From Kiritimatiellota bacterium (GTDB lineage: Bacteria; Verrucomicrobiota; Kiritimatiellia; RFP12; UBA1067), in contig WRML01000166.1 in NCBI GenBank assembly GCA_009777165.1, forward strand, positions 1 through 5,708: DNA of 5,708 nt. Direction: 5' to 3'. Positions 5,239 to 5,708 of this stretch are shown here, in pieces; the stretch's first letter is position 1; every line of letters starts with the position of its first letter. The position numbers and the translations under genes are program-made. Below the pieces are notes generated by a model. The model searched no databases. It was not told where the DNA came from and was given only the letters and a program-made list of their open reading frames with translations.

Positions 5239-5272
5239 GGACAAAAAGCAGAAAATTCTTCTGTTGTTGTCC
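5239..5272 (+). repeat. Second hairpin directly after the 14-bp inverted repeat
   Basis: GGACAA (5239-5244) pairs with TTGTCC (5267-5272), and inside it CAGAA (5249-5253) pairs with TTCTG (5259-5263), separated by a small A/T internal loop. It starts one base after the previous hairpin. The rest of the gap to 5318 shows no convincing promoter. Confidence 0.55.
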
Positions 5273-5318
5273 CATAGTCCCGGTGAACCCCGCGCGGACG
5301 GGCAGCGTTTAACACGGC

Positions 5319-5708
5319 ATGAGAAATTTTTTCCGCTATACCCGTTCCGTCGGTCTTGCCCGCAGCGTGACCCTCGTGGTGGGGGCCCTCGGGGCGACGG
5401 CGTTGTTCACGTGGACGCTCGGGTTTGCCGTCACGACGCTCTCGCAACGCGCCTCCCTCGCAAAGGAGATGACCGCCCCTTACGACTGCTGGGTCTCGAC
5501 CGCCCGCGCGGGCGCGGCGGCCGTCAAGGGCTTCGGCATCCAGGAGCTTGTGCCGGGGGCCCCCACGCTGATGATCCCCCCGGAGGTCATCGAAGCGACA
5601 AAAGCGTCGCCGCTCGTCACGTCCGTGGACGCGGTCGCCGTCTTCCGCGCACAGGTACGCTATGAGGGCTTCACGACGCTCTCGACCGCGCCGCTGCTGA
5701 CCATGGGT
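5319..5708 (+). CDS. FtsX/MacB-like ABC transporter permease, N-terminal part (3' partial)
   Basis: ATG 5319 opens a frame that runs to the right edge (130 codons). The product begins with a short basic stretch (MRNFFRYTRS), then one strong membrane segment at about residues 17-40 (VTLVVGALGATALFTWTLGFAV), followed by an extracytoplasmic-looking region (APYDCWVSTARAG, SPLVTSVDAVAVFRAQV). This order matches the first transmembrane helix and the start of the periplasmic core domain of FtsX/MacB-type permeases, which act with an ATPase in lipoprotein or peptide export or in cell-wall control. No clear ribosome site is seen. It is separated from the dehydratase cluster by 112 bp with two hairpins and is probably a different transcription unit. 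Only the N-terminus is visible, so the assignment is moderate. Confidence 0.6.
   Translation, partial: MRNFFRYTRSVGLARSVTLVVGALGATALFTWTLGFAVTTLSQRASLAKEMTAPYDCWVSTARAGAAAVKGFGIQELVPGAPTLMIPPEVIEATKASPLVTSVDAVAVFRAQVRYEGFTTLSTAPLLTMG

Overview
The window reads as GC-rich bacterial DNA with every supportable gene on the + strand. Gene 1 joins a planctomycete-type c-heme segment (CVKCH) to a SUMF1/formylglycine-generating-enzyme-like domain. That architecture, together with the strongly anaerobic enzyme family encoded downstream, suggests an anaerobe of the PVC superphylum (Kiritimatiellota, Lentisphaerota or Planctomycetota). This is an inference from protein style; no rRNA or other marker gene is present.

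Layout: (1) 3-1406, 3' part of a cytochrome c / SUMF1-like gene that enters from the left edge. It is interrupted in frame by a large G-tract inverted repeat (541-768) and a perfect 12-bp hairpin (769-796). (2) 1414-2217, an ATP-dependent activase of the BadF/BadG/BcrA/BcrD (HgdC) family. (3) 2205-3005, a class I SAM-dependent methyltransferase with an unusual CCC motif I. (4) 3035-3832, a short HgdB-like dehydratase/reductase subunit with a palindromic segment in its middle. (5) 3860-5206, a full-size HgdA/HgdB-like subunit. (6) 5207-5318, an intergenic stretch opened by two back-to-back hairpins. (7) 5319 to the end, the N-terminus of an FtsX/MacB-like permease cut by the window edge.

Genes 2-5 are tightly packed (a 13-bp overlap, then gaps of 29 and 27 bp) and look like one operon. 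Gene 1 lies only 7 bp upstream and may be in the same transcript. The working model is an ATP-driven, oxygen-sensitive electron-injection system: the homodimeric [4Fe-4S] activase would hydrolyse ATP to fire a low-potential electron into a two-subunit iron-sulfur protein of the 2-hydroxyacyl-CoA dehydratase / benzoyl-CoA reductase / double-cubane-cluster family. The embedded methyltransferase is the non-canonical component. The substrate cannot be read from the sequence.

The second theme is structure placed inside coding sequence. Genes 1 and 4 each carry a palindromic segment that keeps the reading frame open, and each sits where the protein appears to lack a stretch usual for its family. 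Long poly-C and poly-G tracts, including 11 C in the activase gene, also run through the coding regions.
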